The position numbers were made by a program, and so were the translations under genes. Below, one piece after another: positions 5,696 through 5,735 of a stretch of 5,735 nucleotides of DNA. Positions within the stretch are counted from its first letter, which is position 1, and every line of letters begins with the position of its first letter. The notes under the pieces were generated by a model. The model made no database searches. It worked only from the letters and a program-made list of their open reading frames with translations, and was not told where the DNA came from. The stretch comes from an uncultured Eubacteriales bacterium. Lineage in GTDB: Bacteria > Bacillota > Clostridia > Oscillospirales > CAG-272. The stretch is taken from assembly GCA_934467435.1 (NCBI GenBank), contig CAKSLR010000082.1:1-5735 (forward strand), given 5' to 3'.

Positions 5696-5735
5696 GCCGG
5701 AGAACGAAAAATTTGACTTTTCCCGTTTCCCTGTG
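5696..5735. other. Right-edge sequence with no callable gene
   Basis: These 40 bases beyond the spoIIR promoter are A/T-rich with runs of A and T. I see no reading frame, hairpin or promoter that can be supported here. They may be the rest of the intergenic region or the edge of a neighbouring gene. Confidence 0.5.

Overview
The window looks like chromosomal DNA from a spore-forming, fairly GC-rich member of the Firmicutes (Bacillota), most likely class Clostridia. The evidence is a clear spoIIR gene, strong Shine-Dalgarno sequences (GGAGG or GAGGTG) before most genes, use of TTG and GTG starts, compact Rho-independent terminators, and a small CxxC protein of a type I associate with clostridial genomes. 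The strong preference for G or C at third codon positions suggests an Oscillospirales-like gut lineage, but that placement is inference. I see no mobile element, CRISPR array, rRNA or tRNA.

Layout. (1) Positions 1-1121, plus strand: a two-gene operon with an extended -10 promoter at the left edge. It encodes a secreted, probably lipid-anchored metallo-beta-lactamase-fold hydrolase of the ComEC/Rec2 C-terminal type, then a 67-residue cysteine-containing protein 10 nt downstream. (2) Positions 1128-1162: a perfect 12-bp hairpin with U-rich tails both ways, shared with the convergent asnS. (3) Positions 1161-2555, minus strand: asparaginyl-tRNA synthetase with its own promoter and a short leader that leaves no room for a T-box. 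(4) Positions 2556-2792: a divergent control region with the asnS promoter, a 14-nt palindrome in an A/T tract, an orphan plus-strand terminator-like hairpin, and the promoter of the next operon. (5) Positions 2793-4982, plus strand: an M29-family metallo-aminopeptidase with a TTG start, coupled to a D-2-hydroxyacid dehydrogenase of the glycerate dehydrogenase/hydroxypyruvate reductase type. (6) Positions 4986-5025: a second bidirectional terminator. (7) Positions 5024-5620, minus strand: spoIIR, preceded by a good match to a sigma-F (forespore) promoter.

How the parts work together. Each transcription unit is closed by a hairpin, and in both convergent pairs the minus-strand gene's stop codon lies inside the plus-strand terminator's T-run. 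AsnRS and the aminopeptidase are housekeeping functions (asparagine charging and peptide turnover). The dehydrogenase probably works in glycerate/hydroxypyruvate metabolism. SpoIIR is the forespore-to-mother-cell signal that triggers pro-sigma-E processing. The genes do not form one pathway.

No convincing novel defence or mobile system is present. The points most worth a second look are the near-identical promoter cores of the two plus-strand operons, the orphan terminator between divergent promoters, the sigma-F promoter, and the poorly characterised secreted hydrolase/small CxxC protein pair.
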